Origin: Limanda limanda
Lineage: Eukaryota; Chordata; Actinopteri; Pleuronectiformes; Pleuronectidae
Length of the DNA stretch: 64,000 nucleotides
Direction: 5' to 3'
Assembly (NCBI RefSeq): GCF_963576545.1
Contig: NC_083658.1
Coordinates: forward strand, 11,834,428-11,898,427
Of this stretch, positions 1 through 13,386 are shown piece after piece (within the stretch, counting starts at the first letter, position 1; each line of letters opens with the position of its first letter). Made by a program: the position numbers and the translations under genes. A model generated the notes under the pieces. That model did no database searches. It saw only the letters and a list, made by a program, of their open reading frames with translations, and was not told the origin of the DNA.

Positions 1-3000
1 CACGCTCACATATTCGAGCAGTCCCCGACTTTCACTGCTGCAAGTTTAAAGGGATAGCAGATTTAAAGATCTCCACAAGCACTAATCTACATCTCATATC
101 ATCGCATTTTAGGAGAATATGATTAGTGATCTGAAGCGGCTGTGAGTCGATTCCTCTCTCAGAATCATTTTCTCTGGGTGACTGATTTTATTCCCTGTTT
201 ATTTTTACGAAGGGTCGAAAAATCGAAATAACTTGTTTTCCCTTCACATGAATTTATTTCCTCCCTGGCAGCGAAGCTCGTTTACAAGATATTTTCCCTT
301 CACCTCTGGATAGTGAAGGGAATGGAAGACACGTCGGCTTTACACACAGTCTGTGATTCACACTGACCAATTCCTGCAGGAAAAACTGATGACTAATAAA
401 ACGACATTATGGCTACAAACAAGCCAAGTTCAACACTTCATAAAAGACTAGCTATTCTTTCTAAATCTGTGCCAAAAAATAAAGCTGATCCGATGAATTC
501 TTCCTCCCTCAAATATAAGCTGTAAACATGTGTAATCTTAGCAATGCGTTAATGTACGTATTTTTTATTTAATGTGTACATATTTAAACTTATTGTAGTT
601 ATCTGCATAAAATACAACTGTCCAACAGGAGGTACCGTTTTCGGGACACTCATCTCCATGCCTGTGGGTTTCTAGAACATTCATCATCATGTTCTTCTTT
701 ATAAATGCATAGAGCTATAGCTTGATTTGTATCTTTTAGTGCTATGCAATTTTCCAAAACAACCGGAGAGGGGAGACTATTTTAAGCTGCAAGTTAGAGC
801 ACATAATATGTGTATGGTTTGTGAATGCAGGAAAGTGTTTGTTGTCAACAAAGAAATGTGTCAGTCAGTGCAAAATGGTTCATTCAGTTTTAAAGAAGAG
901 AATAAACCACATCTGGCTTGAGCTTCTTTCATTTTCCCTGGTATTTGGTGACAGTAGGAAATATGTCAGTCACTCTCAGCCTCAGTCCTTAGTGCAAGAG
1001 AACATGATTCATTTCTACCTCTGTTCCTTCCACCCTCTGAAAACCCCTGCAAACATTAACTCTGCATGTCCTCCACTGCAAATCACATCCATCAGGTTTC
1101 CAGCTAACTCTGACTCTGTGCCGTAGCACGGCGAGCTAAGTGCAGGCGGCCAATCTTCTCAGCAACGCTCTCGTTTGTGCGCTGTGATTATACCTGCTGC
1201 CTCCTCTGTGCACGTGTGAGCCTATGTGGGTCACTGTGTGTCTGCTCGAGCGTGCGTACATCCGCGCGTTGAAGAATTAAAGGGTTATCAGACTTTATTT
1301 CTCTAAACTGGGGCAGGCCGCATTATGTAAAGTGCTGAATTATGTATCAGATCTGCCGGCACGTTGGTTTTGGCCAAAGGGAGAGCGGCAAACACTCGCG
1401 TTATCTCCCCTCAACATGAGCGCACGCCCGCTATCTAGTACACCTGAACACAACGCATACGTATCGTTTGTTGTCTTATGTATAGCCTCGATGCACAAGC
1501 ACATGCTCTACATTGCTTCATACATGCACGCTCCAGGCTGACAGATGGAAGCACCAGATGATGGGGCACCAGAATTGTGTCTCACGATGTGGGAGCCATC
1601 GCTGACACCGTTAAAGCTGGGAGAACACTTAAATTAGCACCCTAAATGAGTGTGTGTGTGTTACACACTGCTTACTGTATATGCAGTGTGTAAGGTAAGC
1701 AGCAAGTGTCTGAGCACACATGATTATGTGTGTGTTTGATTTGTGCGTGGAGCTCTAGAGGCCCATAGACAGTTCAATGAGTTTAACGTCTTAATTCTCA
1801 CTCGCGCGCAGAACAACTTTGCGAAGGAACAAGTGGGCTTGACATTCTCTGCGTGCTCAAGCTGCTTTCATCTCGGCAATAAAGAACAATGACCTATTAG
1901 CAAGCCTCTCAAGCACACATCGGGCTCCCTCGACCGGCTTTGCTTGGGCTATTTGTTTGTTTCCCTGTCTTTCTCCCCCTCTTTTTTCCACGCCTTCCTT
2001 TCTGCCTTGCTCTGCCTATCCGCCCCCTCGTACTCCCCGTAGACCGCCCGGGTCTGAGCAGCCTGCCTTTGAGAGGGGCTGAACTTAACCAAACTTATCT
2101 TGAGAAGAAGAGGAGGAACAGCTGCCTCCCTTCTCTTCTTCCTCTCCTCTTGAGACGCCGCTGACATTTTGTGAAAGTGTGTCGTGTTTGGGGTTGGGTG
2201 GGGGTCGCTGGTGGCGGTGGAACACGAGAGAGTTGACTTACTCGGAGTGCAAGTATACCGCAGGGACCCGGCTTCCACATTGTAGCCTGGCAACTCTCAA
2301 TGAGCTTTCAATGGCAAATAATGGCCTCTCACCCTGTGATAATATCCCATTTTGCACCATCGGGGGTTTCAGGCCACTAACCATAGCAACTGTTCCAAAG
2401 TGGTTTTAGACCTTGCAAGTGCTTGGACACAGTTCTCTCCCCAGCCTACACTGATATTTATATTCAACCTTGATTATTTTCAGGGCTTTAAGCTGATTTT
2501 AAAACACGATGTAGTATTGCATGTACGTATTAGGACTGTTTTAAAGGAGGAATTGCAAGAACCTCATTACTGAAATTATCCAATGTTTCTTTTTACCTTC
2601 TATTTGAACCTTTAAACACGTGGTCATATAATTTAGAGGCAAAGGTTGGCGTAACTGTCGTATTGTGATGAGGCCGATTCCATTGCTCTTCTTACTTGTT
2701 CAAAGCTCTAGAATCCAGAGCGATGTCTGACTAAAGGAAACCTTACAAAAGAAATGGAAAAAGTGAGTGTTCTGCTAGATTTGACTTTCCCCGGGGGAGA
2801 TTGAAAAGATGAAGTGCAATCTATGTTCACCAAGTCCTGACGTGGCGATGGCACAGACCGACCCAGGATGCACCGCTTTTGTGCATCTGAACATAATGAG
2901 TGAATCGTCAGTCACAATGTTTGTCAGACCATTTGTGAAAGGGTAATGGTTTGGGATAAAGATCGGTTCTGGTGTAACCGGATCCAAAAAAAGGCTGCTG

Positions 3001-4500
3001 AAATATCTTTTACCCGTCCTGCAAATGGTTTCTACGCTTTTATCAAAAGGTTTCCATGTGTTCCAGTTGACCACACTGAACCGAAAACCTTTTGCCGTTT
3101 AGGTTTTAGGGCGTAACATGTTGGACTGTGCAAGAAAAAACAAAATAAACATGCTCTGAGGCCTCTGCTCACCTGCAAGTGGTTGTTGAATGGTCTGTTT
3201 TTAAAAGTTGGAAGAAAATATGTATTTGCACACACCTCCCACCCGATTCTACCATTTAAAATAGGATTTCAGGCATTCTCGGTAAGAAGAATAAGTACAT
3301 ACTCAGAGAAACAAATATAAAGATGACATGGCGTATCGACTCATGCATCAGTTTCTATTTACACTGGCAAATTTGAAGTGGAACCTCTGTCCATACCATA
3401 CTTTGCTTATATTTGGATTTCTTGGATAAATGTGAGGATCAGGCTTTTAAATTCCGAGCATGAACAGTTTATTGGACTTTGGGGTGTAACAGAATACAAA
3501 GGTTAACTGTCTCCAATGTCCGTGCTGTTCACATTCTAAGGATAATATCACCTTCTATGGCCCAATAAATAAAATCATTATAGCACTGGATGGTACGAAT
3601 CTCTTCTCCGCGTCTTCTGAATGGCAAAGGGAAGTTTGTCGTGCATGTCGAGCAGTTCAGCGGAGCCTTTTTACTCTTGCCCATGCACGGTTTCATTTGT
3701 GCAAACTGTCACTCCACTCCTCCTCCCCCCCACCCCCCTGATCTCTCTTTCTCACCTTGCAAGCACACAAATTCTTGCTTGCTTCCAAAGCTGGCCTTCT
3801 GAAGGGGCCTTTGCCCGCGTGTCTCCGCGTGAGTTGCGATTTATTTCCCAGTGGAAGGCATTTCTCTGTGGACTGTATCAGACTATGAATGTCACTTCCA
3901 AGCCGTGCCTGCTGCCATCTATCAGAGCAGAAACAATCTGACAATAGGGCCCGAGTTCACTCACAGGTTCTCCCTCGACCCACTCAAAATACTTTCGAGC
4001 AGAACCTCATGAGCAGCCCTGGCTATGAAGATGAGAGTTGACCGGAAAATCAAAATAAAACAAAAAAAAACTAACTAATTCCTCTTCCCATTTTTTTTAA
4101 ATATTAAAATTCATACTTAGCCAGTTGGAGAAACAAGGACCCGGTGCGTACCGCGTAGCAAACAAAGCTAAGATGATTATAATGGCTTTTTTATCTCCAG
4201 TTGTTAATGCCATGCGTCCCCATCTGCAAATATAAATAAGCCTCCTGAACCTGTCAACCTCAGGACTAATGGCCCGCTTGATTAAACTCGCATTAATATC
4301 AGTTTGGAAAATGAGATGCCCAGGAATATCCCCACCCCCCCCAACCCCCCCACCCCGAATTCTCCAGGATTACAAAGAACACAACTTGTGTGTAATTTGT
4401 TGTTTGCAGTTTCAATTTCGTGGTTGATCTTTGGTTTATTTTGGGGATATTTCGTGGATGTGATTCTCTGTGTGAGAAAAATAGATATTTGGGTGTCTGC
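1..4500. other. non-coding DNA, nothing recognised
   Basis: No open frame longer than about 115 codons, and none resembles a known protein. The block has short GT-rich patches (about 1650-1740), C-rich runs near 3724 and 4330, and A-rich runs near 4060. The pyrimidine-rich frames around 1940-2290 are low-complexity shadows. I see no repeat family or RNA gene here. Confidence 0.6.
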
Positions 4501-4504
4501 CTGT

Positions 4505-4640
4505 TCGTAGCTGCGCTGCCTGAATTAGCATAAATGACAGGCCGGCATTATAGCTGATGCAATTAATCCTTTATGAACCAAATGTTGGCTGTGCGTTGTG
4601 TTTTCCTGCTGGCCACACAGGGGTGCACATTTCTCGAAAT
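4505..4640. promoter_or_regulatory. candidate conserved regulatory element
   Basis: A POU-like ATTAGCAT (4524-4531) lies next to a TALE/MEIS-like TGACAG (4535-4540). Several TAAT/ATTA homeodomain cores follow within about 110 bases, one of them at ATGCAATTAAT. The block is more balanced in composition than its AT-rich surroundings. Motif clustering of this kind is typical of developmental enhancers, but such motifs are short and common. Without an alignment to other fish this remains a guess. Confidence 0.2.
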
Positions 4641-5261
4641 TATCAATTATGAAACGGTGGGGTGATCTACATGAATGCCAAACATCCCTCATCTCCTCTC
4701 AGCGCCGGGCCGCCTCCTACCATGCATCCTTTATGCGGAAATAAAAATCCGGTCCTTGTGATCTCACGGTCTAGACTCAAAATGAATTTATTCTCTATCA
4801 TTAAGTTGCCTTCACGTCTTTTTTTCTTTTTATGTTTCGCTGTGATGAATAGTCTATAATACAGGGTTTTAGCAGGTGAGGTATGGCCCAGTCCTTGTCA
4901 TCACCTCAGAGGTTTGCCACTCAATGCAGGGGTCACTGCCAAGTGCTGCACTTAATAACATCTCTTGCGTTTCTTATTCAGGGAAAGTATTCGCTTGTTT
5001 CATCACAGTAGTATTTATGCCACCGCATCTTAAATGTTCCATAACATTAGCTTATAAGCTTTGTAATTACGACAAACTTGAAATAACTAATACTAGAATT
5101 TCTTGAATATTAGTTTTTTGTTTATTTTATGGAACACTTAAACATTCCTCGGATGATTCCTCGTAATTTACACATGGGACAAAAAGAAATTCAGACTTTG
5201 TGTGACTAATGCATAAAGTTCTATCCTTCCAAACACTGGGGCGGACATAGTGCACGAAAAT

Positions 5262-5765
5262 GCCTAACTTTAAAAAAGGGAGAGACAGAAATAATATCCC
5301 ATCCTCTGGCCAATATCAAAGTTGTCCTTTCTTGTGCAAAGGTCTGGGGGTGACGGACATGATGTCTTTTCACAGCTTCTTGGATTTTAGAGCACAACAA
5401 CATTCTGGAAACATTCCAGTCAGGTTTCAGGATGCACCGCCGCACTGACTCAGCTCTCCTCAGGGTGACAGATGATCTATTGGTGTCTTTAGACTCTGGA
5501 AATCATGCAACTTTAATTCTGTTAGACCTCTCCGCCGGCTTTGACACAGCAGGTCATTTTGATCTATTAGACCACCTCAAATAAAAGGGAGAAACACTCA
5601 CGCTGTGATTTTGCAACTGTTTCGCCTGCAGCCACATCCAGCGGTGTCCTACAGGGTTCAATCTTTGGCCCAATTTTGTTCTACCTGTATGCGCTTCCAT
5701 TGAGCTTCATTTTAGACAACCCCAGATCCCTAATCAGTTTTACACCAACTACATGTAAACATACC
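5262..5765 (+). mobile_element. L2-like LINE, decayed reverse-transcriptase fragment
   Basis: Plus-strand translation across frames gives, in order, the blocks expected of an L2/Rex-type reverse transcriptase. There is a Lys-rich entry with an Asn-Asn core at 5262-5310, then a PIS-like and PFL-like stretch near 5310-5335. Next come QLLDF-like and SGFR-like blocks near 5375-5430, and a TDSALLRVTDDLL-like block after it. LILLDLSAGFDT (about 5515-5550) corresponds to the first catalytic-aspartate block of the family. SSGVLQGSIFGPILFYLY (about 5637-5690) corresponds to the usual GVPQGSxLGPLLF block. The expected YADD block around 5735-5765 is not preserved. Frameshifts and stops are frequent, so this is a dead 5'- and 3'-truncated copy. 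The assignment to L2 rather than a neighbouring clade rests on these motifs only. Confidence 0.75.
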
Positions 5766-8044
5766 GTATCAGGACCTGCATGACATAGTTTGCTGCCAAT
5801 TGTTTTAAAAAAAACATTCTGATTTAGAAGCTTTTTCTAGATTAGGACTACAGCACTTCTCATTGAGAAATCTGAAAAATGTTATATGTTTGCAGCAAAC
5901 AGGTCCTAAGACGCCCATTGGTTTTTGAATCCACTTAACATTCTGTTATATATTTGCATGTCTAATGTTTTTAGGTATTTTTCGATAAGAATTCACCTAA
6001 AATAGCATAGAAATCAAATTATATCCCAAGGACAAATACAAGGCCGAGCTCAAAAATTTGTCTCATAGGAAAAATCTTTTTCAATTCAAATTATTCAGGG
6101 GTTTACCTTCTATAGTTTTATTTGGTTTTGTTACCAGCAGCTGGCTAATAGGCACTAATGTTACCAGATATAGAATGACTTGTCCGTTTTTTTCTACAAC
6201 TCTCCGATGTTTGTGCTGGTGTTGCACAATATTTTATCATTTGCCATTGTTTTGCAATTGTCACTTGTCTAGTGAAATACACAGTCCCACTTCCGAGTTT
6301 CGATTGGCTCACTGTGCGAGGAAACGTACAAAGAACTGGCATTTCCCCCATTTAGTTCCACCTGTATGTATTAATACTGTCTACGTCTCTATCTCTCCCC
6401 CTCTCCTCTATCTTTTAGTGTGTTATGGTTCTCCCCGAGGGTGAGGGTACAAATATGGTCTGTCAGAGAAGCCAGCGCAGTGTCGATCATAACCAATTTA
6501 TGTCTGTCTGTTCCTCAGTCTCTCCGCCTCCGGCTCTCTCTCACCCCCATTCTCCCTCTCCCACTCAGACAACTAACATGTTGTGCATCGCATCACATCA
6601 TTAGTCAAACAGATGTCTGTAGAAACGTTTCCCAAAAATTCACCCACCAAAAGATGATTATGCGAATTACTGAGACGGTGCCAGAAGTGGAAGTGTGTCA
6701 ACTGGCCCGGTTGTAAAACTGTTGACTTTCCGTTCATTTGGACACAAAATTAAATACCGCGGTAACAGCGCTCATTAGATTCACAGTTCATTATTTAATA
6801 TCATTTCTGCAGTTTTTATTTACACGTTTTCGCATTTGATTTGATGTTTCTATATCAGAAGACAAATGTTTTGTCCAATCCAGATTGAATCTGAGCAGCT
6901 TAGGTTTTCCTCTGATGTGTGGCTTATTGAAAATATCCGACGAGACAAGCTCTTCACTAAATCACAGATATGTTTTAAATCAGATTAAACCATGTAAATA
7001 TATTTAAAAACTGGAACAGTACACCAGATTATACTATGAATCATAATTTGCATGTTTCTCTCCTTGCTCTATATTTTAGTGTTAAGAATTTAACTTTTAG
7101 GCTAGATATCGGAAGTTGACCTACCAGTAAATTAATTCAATTAATATTTAGGTTTAATATTCATATTAAACTTAAGTGAACTTAAAAATGCAGATTTTCA
7201 CCCTCAACCATCTGCATTTTTTCCAAAATGCATAAAGCCGAAATACTGTTTTCTTATAAAAATAAGTTACTAGCCCAAAAAGTGCAATGAAATGTCCAAA
7301 TTTACCTTTTACTGTCAAAAATCTGAATCACATTTACAATCAACAGCGTAATAAAGCAGAGGACGCACTATAGAAGCAAAACTACTTAAACGTTCTGTAA
7401 ATTGTAATTAATTGTGTGTAAAAAACAACATAATGTGTGCCCCCCCCATTTGCATTAACGCATACATCACAGAGGCAAGCATAGTTACAAGTCAAAACGT
7501 GCAAAGCAGTAACATGCACACAAATAAATACTTTTGGACTTTGGCAAATCGCACACAGTGGAAGCAGACAGCCCTGGAAAAGACTGTAGCTTTTACTGTC
7601 AAAACCGAGAGCCAGTGTCTCTAAAATCCTAACAGTCCAAATCAGTGAGAAATAATCAGGCCTCGTGGCTCGAGAGACACACGTTGTTCCAAGTAGCCCT
7701 CGTCTGCGAAAAACAGCTTGAATCCCGTATTTTTCTAAATCCTGCGTTAACTTTTGGGAAGCATGACTTCATGACTCTCTTAGGGAAAGATTTGCTGACG
7801 GTTAAATATAATCTCAATCTCAAACTGAGCTCTGCATCCCACTGCATTTACTGTGACTGCTGTACTGTAAAAAAAATATGGCATTGAAGTTGATGCATAT
7901 GTGAAATAACACAAATATACATGCTACTTAGTATAATGAAAATTGACATATATTGCTGGTGGTGTTTGAAATATGAACCTGCATAATTGTCTCAATTAAA
8001 CCTAACACACTGATGAAACTTGGTAATTCGCATAACTATCATTA
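5766..8044. other. AT-rich non-coding DNA
   Basis: No coding potential or repeat family recognised. The block is strongly AT-rich from about 6720 to 7400. The 128-codon frame at 6058-6444 has no recognisable domain and is within chance expectation. Confidence 0.6.
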
Positions 8045-8360
8045 TCATATCACACCTTCCACTCCAGTGCAGTCCAGGCGAGTGTGGTGCGACCCCCGGT
8101 GACAACCCCCCCTCACCTGGATTGCCTCTTCCCCTCGTCGTCTTCCGTGAGAGAGTGGCGCGGTCGCGTCTCCCGGGCGACACACGCACCTCCGGCCTCG
8201 TCCGTTCCCACCTCGCCTGTCCAAGCGGGGACAGCTGCAGTGGGGAAGGCGCTGCACGGAAAACCAACTTCTCGGGGGGCAAAGTGACACTGACTTTAGT
8301 TCTGTTGGCACCATGGATATAAATACTGAAGCCCGGCAACACAGTCGGGGGGGGGGGGAC
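8045..8360. promoter_or_regulatory. short CpG-rich block with TATA-like box
   Basis: About two dozen CpG dinucleotides fall within roughly 300 bases, against a very CpG-poor and AT-rich surround. A TATA-like sequence (ATATAAATAC, about 8317-8326) sits near the right edge. A run of G follows at about 8346-8358. CpG density plus a TATA-like box would fit a small promoter firing rightward, possibly of a non-coding RNA. Frames here (100-116 codons on both strands) are a by-product of high GC. An inserted GC-rich repeat is an equally good explanation. Confidence 0.3.
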
Positions 8361-8525
8361 TTGTTTTCCTTTTTCATTGAACGTCCCTGAAGATAATCAG
8401 AGATTCAGTGCTGTCGTGTTTTTTGTTCTACAGCTTTTTCAGACAAAGGCATCCGACCTTGAAATTGCTATTTATTGAAGTATTGAACAAAACTTAAGCC
8501 CAAAGGCATGCTAGCAGGTCTGTGA

Positions 8526-9488
8526 TCAATCAATCAATCAAATTTTATTTGTATAGCCCATATTCACAAACACAATTTGTCTCATAGGGCTTTTAAAATG
8601 GTGCGTCATCCTTAACCCTCAACAACAGTGAGGAAAAACTGCTAAACAACCCTTTTAACAGGGTAAAAACAATGTACACACCCCAGAGAGAGCCACATGT
8701 GAGGGATCCCTCCCCCAGGACGGACAGAAGTGCCACATCTTGACAACAACATGTCAAGTGTAAAGGAGAACATCATCAAGATAAAGGTTTTAGCAGCATT
8801 GATAAGGGTTAACATTTTGAAGCATAACTAAAGGTCAATGAATCGATGGATTATTGTCAGTAATGGTCAAGTATCTGAGGAGAAATACTATGTATCACAA
8901 AGTCCTGCTGCAATCGTAGTCTATGGTCAGCAGCCAGCAAGATCATGACCCACCATCAAGATCGGATGCCACCATTGTCCACTGCCGCCATTAGGATCCA
9001 TCATCAGCTGCCACCTCGATCGTGGTCCACCACCATTATCAGATGCCAACACGATAAAGGATTCGTCATCATTATCACAATCAGCCAGTACGAGACAGAA
9101 TGCACCACACTGGATCCACCATAACGATCTCTGATACCCGGTCCACAGATCATAATCCATGATGTGGCCACAGCTGCGGCCCTGGATCTGTGTATGATAA
9201 GGCAAAGGGACTCCGGGGGAGGGGTCAAGTCAGTAACATGTATTGATGAGTTATGAATTTCTTTGATGTGATCAAAATGATTGAGCAGAGGAAGGAGGAG
9301 CTTGAAAGAGAAGCTCTGTGTGTCATGTGTCCCCCGACCCTCTTGACCTATAGCAGCATAACTAAGAGCAGGTCTTAGACAAGCCTGGACCAGCTCTAAC
9401 TATAAGCTTTATCAAAAAGGAAGGTTTTATGCCTACTCTTAAATGTACAGATGTCTGCCTCCCGAACTGAAAGTGGGAGATGATTCCA
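8526..9488 (-). mobile_element. LINE 3' end (L2/Rex-like), minus strand, 5'-truncated
   Basis: Read on the minus strand, the block starts with the last codons of a LINE reverse-transcriptase ORF (9488-9396). It continues through a long 3' untranslated region and ends in a short tandem ATCA/TGAT tail at 8526-8540. Such a tandem 3' tail, next to an AAATTTTATTTGTATAGC-like sequence, is the usual 3' terminus of these teleost LINEs. The 3' region contains CCACCAT/GATC-rich imperfect repeats (8940-9180) that explain the 92- and 74-codon minus-strand frames there. Those frames are not genes. Only the last part of the element is present, as expected from 5' truncation during target-primed reverse transcription. 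Confidence 0.8.
9396..9488 (-). pseudogene. C-terminal end of LINE reverse transcriptase ORF
   Basis: Minus-strand translation from 9488 to the stop codon at 9396-9398 gives 30 residues ending in TFKSRHKTFLFDKAYS. This matches the usual C-terminus of teleost L2/Rex-like ORF2 proteins, where a WN.LP..VREAD block is followed by a Phe-Lys-Arg helix and FLFDKAYS. The frame is open and in register up to the natural stop. Upstream coding sequence (reverse transcriptase, endonuclease) is missing, so no product is made. Confidence 0.75.
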
Positions 9489-9499
9489 TAATCAGTGGC

Positions 9500-9532
9500 A
9501 ACCCACTGTGACGTCACCCATTGGTTTGAGAG
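9500..9532 (-). repeat. fragment of a dispersed fish repeat
   Basis: The minus strand reads CAAACCAATGGGTGACGTCA with its immediate flanks. I know this string as part of a short dispersed repeat of percomorph genomes that often ends in an ACAGTCTATGG-like sequence. Only a core is left here, directly beside the LINE remnant. Related pieces seem to lie near 12600-12790, 48340-48615 and 59050-59480. Confidence 0.35.
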
Positions 9533-9539
9533 ATTTGGG

Positions 9540-12500
9540 TGGGTAAAGGTGGAAGGTGGCGGTGGTCTAGCTTCTTTTTTTAATTACTTAGCATCAGTCA
9601 CCTCTATATAATGACCATAATTTACCTGTCAACCTAAAAGATTCAACAATCAACTGAAGAGATTAGGGAAACTAGGGAAGCAACGTAGTTGAATATACCC
9701 AAATTAAATACACGCAACTTTATCTCAGAAAAAAATATATCCAGATTGAATTTTGCAAAATGTCTTCTTTTTTAGCAAAAATAAAAATCAAGGCTTCTTT
9801 ACTCTTTTCATCATAAAAGCTTTTCAACGCATTACAAACACTGACATATTGCGGTGCAATTTCAAAAGCAACCGTTATTACAGTCTGTAATGGCCCCTAG
9901 AGCAAGCTGACCTTGATTCTTCAGAGCCTTTTAACAGCAAGAAGAAAACATACCTGGCTGATGGAAGATTATTGCTGCCTTTCAAGTCCCTCTATTTAAA
10001 GCTGATCAAAATATGTTGTTATAAATTGGAAGCAAGCATGCACAGAGCCTGCTCCCTTTCCTGCACCGGACAGCCAGTATTATGTCGGACGTGTGTCCTG
10101 ACAGAGCTGCCCCGCATGCTATCGACTGGGCTGAAGACTTTGTGTGGTGGGGGGGATTTGAGTTAAACCTGTGTTGCTCGACTCTGCCAATTACATTTGA
10201 AAAACTGGACGTTGTTTCAGAAATCACTTGGCTTCTGAACCTGTGCTACATTATCAATTATGGAATACTCCGATGGAAACCCATGTGACGCTTTGAGAAA
10301 AAAACGCTCGGGCAAGACTGCAAAGAATATCCGCCCGTGCTAGTTGCCAGTCTCCAGAGCTGTCAGGAGCTGCTGAAGGGCTTGTAATGGCCAATTCTTA
10401 ATTGGACGGATACAGTTTATCGTTTCCTCCGACTCTCTGCTTCAACACCTTCAGTTTGAAACTTTAAAAAAGAAAGTGGACGATGCACGCAACTGCCTAG
10501 AAGTAGCTTTAATATGAGCAGGGTTACGTCATTATAGACTGAACTAAGAAGGAGAGGCAGCCTTTAGTGATTGAATTCCACGGGGTTTGAAAGTGTTTGG
10601 CAACTTAATGCTTCCTGGTCAATTTTGTGTCGTTGTTAACGTGGGTTCACGAGTTCACTAAAAGGTGATAATTTCCATTTATATTGAGGTGGAGTTGTCT
10701 GTCAATATGAGGAGCGGGGAGGTGACTGTGCAGGTGAGGGAGATAATGATGAGAGACATCAACGGTGGCCAGAATCAACAGTTGGCGACACACTCTAAAG
10801 AAGCAGGTGCACATTGGGAGGGTAAAATGAAAATGACAAATGAGCTGGTGGACAGCAGAGTCTTTGTGGATGTGGCTGGAAAATCTCTCCAGGACGTGGG
10901 TGCACATGGTTTTTCTTGTGATAAGCTTTCATGACAAAAAGCCACAGGGGATTCAACACAAGATGCAAAGCTCCGGTAAGCTTCAAAAACAAAAGGGGAA
11001 GGTTGCAGTTGGCAAACAGGATCATTCTGTGGGCTCAGATTAAAAGTGCATCAAAAGTCATTGGACAACATGTTAACAGTGAGCAGGAGAGTGAATCCAC
11101 ACTGGCACCGGAGAAGCTCATGGAGATCATCACCATGGAAAACTTGACGATCGTTCAAAAAATATTGCATTTAATGATTATGTCCTCTTATTTTTCAATC
11201 CCCTAAATTTGTGATAAAATATAAACTGTTTATCTCCCACACAGTCGTCTTTATATTGATGCAAATTCGCTCAAATTAAAGGTCAGATGCTTGTGGTTCT
11301 TTCCAAGAGCGTTCAGAGAAGAGATCGAAGGAAATGTCTCATTAGAAAATTATCCAGGGCCAGAAATGTAGCAAAGTGACCCTTGTGTAATTTTCTAGTT
11401 TTTTTAACGTCTCTAAATTGCCATAAGCAGCCACTGATGCCATCTACTCACTTTATTGCTAAATAAAAGATGCAGTTGTGGGGATATTTGTCTGCTAAAA
11501 TCCTCTCAGAGCTGACATGATCAGTAGATTCATTTCTAGTCCCCCCTTACAGCTGGGGAGAGACACTTCACATGTCTGCGCCTACGGTCGGACAGCTAAG
11601 GTGCATGTAAAAGAATAAAAAAAGAGGAATCAGAGGAGAAGATATGCAGGCTGCAAATCAGAAGCAGCCGTCACCTTCAAACCCGAAACCTCTACAACCT
11701 CTTTAGATGTAGCTCTTCAACTCACCGTCTCTGTGCACGTACAAATATGCAAGGTTACGCAAGTGGAGTGGCTCAGCATCTAAAACGATTAACCAGATGT
11801 TGATGCTGTGAATCGACACCCGGCCGAGTTTCCTACCAGCTCCAGCAGCGCTTGCACTGTAGCCGGAACTGTACCTTCACTTTGCACAGACATGCAGGGA
11901 TGCTTTCTCTGTAAACAACTGTGAAAAACACATTTATTAATTACATTACACTCCTCAACTTTTTGCTCTCAGCTTTTTACACCCCTGAATTTGATTAAAT
12001 TGAGTTTGTCAGTTAGTAAACACATCAGGTGCATTTGATCAGATGCTACAAGTTGTTTTTTTGGCCATTATTCTGGAATTATTATTTGCATTTGCTGATA
12101 TAATTTAGCTGGCTCTTGTTTTTTTTAAACATATATTTATTGGCTTTATACTTTTAAATCAATTTACATACATACAAGAACCTTACCCAACCTGAACATA
12201 TAGCAGTGTAAGATAACAGTAAATAATACAAATATCACATAAATGGCTAAGTTATGATTAAAACATAAATCCAAGAAGGAGCTTGCTCTTGTTGATGAAA
12301 TTGCAGTAGTGCCGATGGAGAATAATCTGTTTGGAACCCAAAGTGGTTTTGTATCACGCATTAGTGACGAGTGGATGGAATTTGGAAACCTGTGGGTTTC
12401 ATGAATTATAAACAGTTATCAGAGGCATCAATAGGAGTCCACCTTGGGCCCTCCTAAATCCTGGCATTGGAATTTATTTAAAGATGGACCTAGACTCCAG

Positions 12501-12590
12501 GTAAAGAAAGTACTGAAGTGCGACTCCCCACCTGATTTAGAACCCCAGTGAACGATTCTCGAGTTTGTGGCGTCCATTGCGTGTTTTAAG
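9540..12590. other. non-coding DNA, nothing recognised
   Basis: No recognisable coding exon, RNA gene or repeat family. The overlapping 70-91-codon frames on both strands at 10647-11206 share the same bases and show no domain. The block is AT-rich with several A/T runs. Confidence 0.55.
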
Positions 12591-12599
12591 TCTTCTTCA

Positions 12600-12790
12600 A
12601 TGCAGCGTGATGTTCACTTCATGTAGGTGGGCGTGCCTCGTCCTCAAGCTCTCAGTGAGACTCCGACCCCTGCTCCTCTGGTTACTTCTAAAACCAAGAT
12701 GCTGCTGGAGAAAACTAACTTGAGGGTTCAAAACAGCAGCTCACAAACCAATGGTCGACATACTGGTGTGCTGCCACTGCTGGCTATGAA
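12600..12790 (+). repeat. probable dispersed repeat, degenerate
   Basis: The string GCTCACAAACCAATGG (about 12740-12755) and its flanks match, in sense orientation, the motif seen inverted at 9500-9532. The upstream part, with GGGCGTGCC and AAGATGCTGCTGG-like text, also has the look of this short interspersed family. Boundaries are not visible. Confidence 0.3.
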
Positions 12791-13386
12791 GTAGGCTAAC
12801 CGACCTTCTCCTGCACAGCCCCAGAATCTGTTTGCCTGTCCTCTACTATAAAGTCATAATAGACTATTAGTACCCAAACAGAGTACACAAATGACTCATA
12901 TTCTACCATAAATTACACATTTTGTGCAAGATTCAAATGTACCGATCAGCTCTTAACTTGTCTCGTATGACTCATATTTACAGAAGCAAAATGAAAGAAG
13001 TGATAAAAAAAAAACTGCAAATTGATACTTGCCGACAACAAGACAATCCTGCAGGATAATGGCCCTTAGGAAGAAGAAGAAGAGCCTCTTTCCTTCACCT
13101 GGTGATGTATTTTATCACATAACAAACGTTTGCAGCATTTTCAATTCGCCCACTCCGCCATAAAACAGCACCTATCAATTGGAGAGCAACGTGCATTTGA
13201 TGTGAATTGAATATTGCCGCATATTAAGTCGACTTACCTCGTTCCCAAGTGTCATCTGATGTAATGCATACTGGTCCCACTCTCCCGACACACTGTCCTC
13301 TGGCAAGTGGTGCAGACTCTGTGAACAGCGAAGATCCATAACCTCAATGTGACAAGACTTACAGTGTGGAAAGGATCCCCTATGAT

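Noticed and set aside
8927..9228. 92- and 74-codon minus-strand frames
   Set aside because: They fall in the 3' untranslated region of the LINE fragment and consist of imperfect CCACCAT/GATC repeats.
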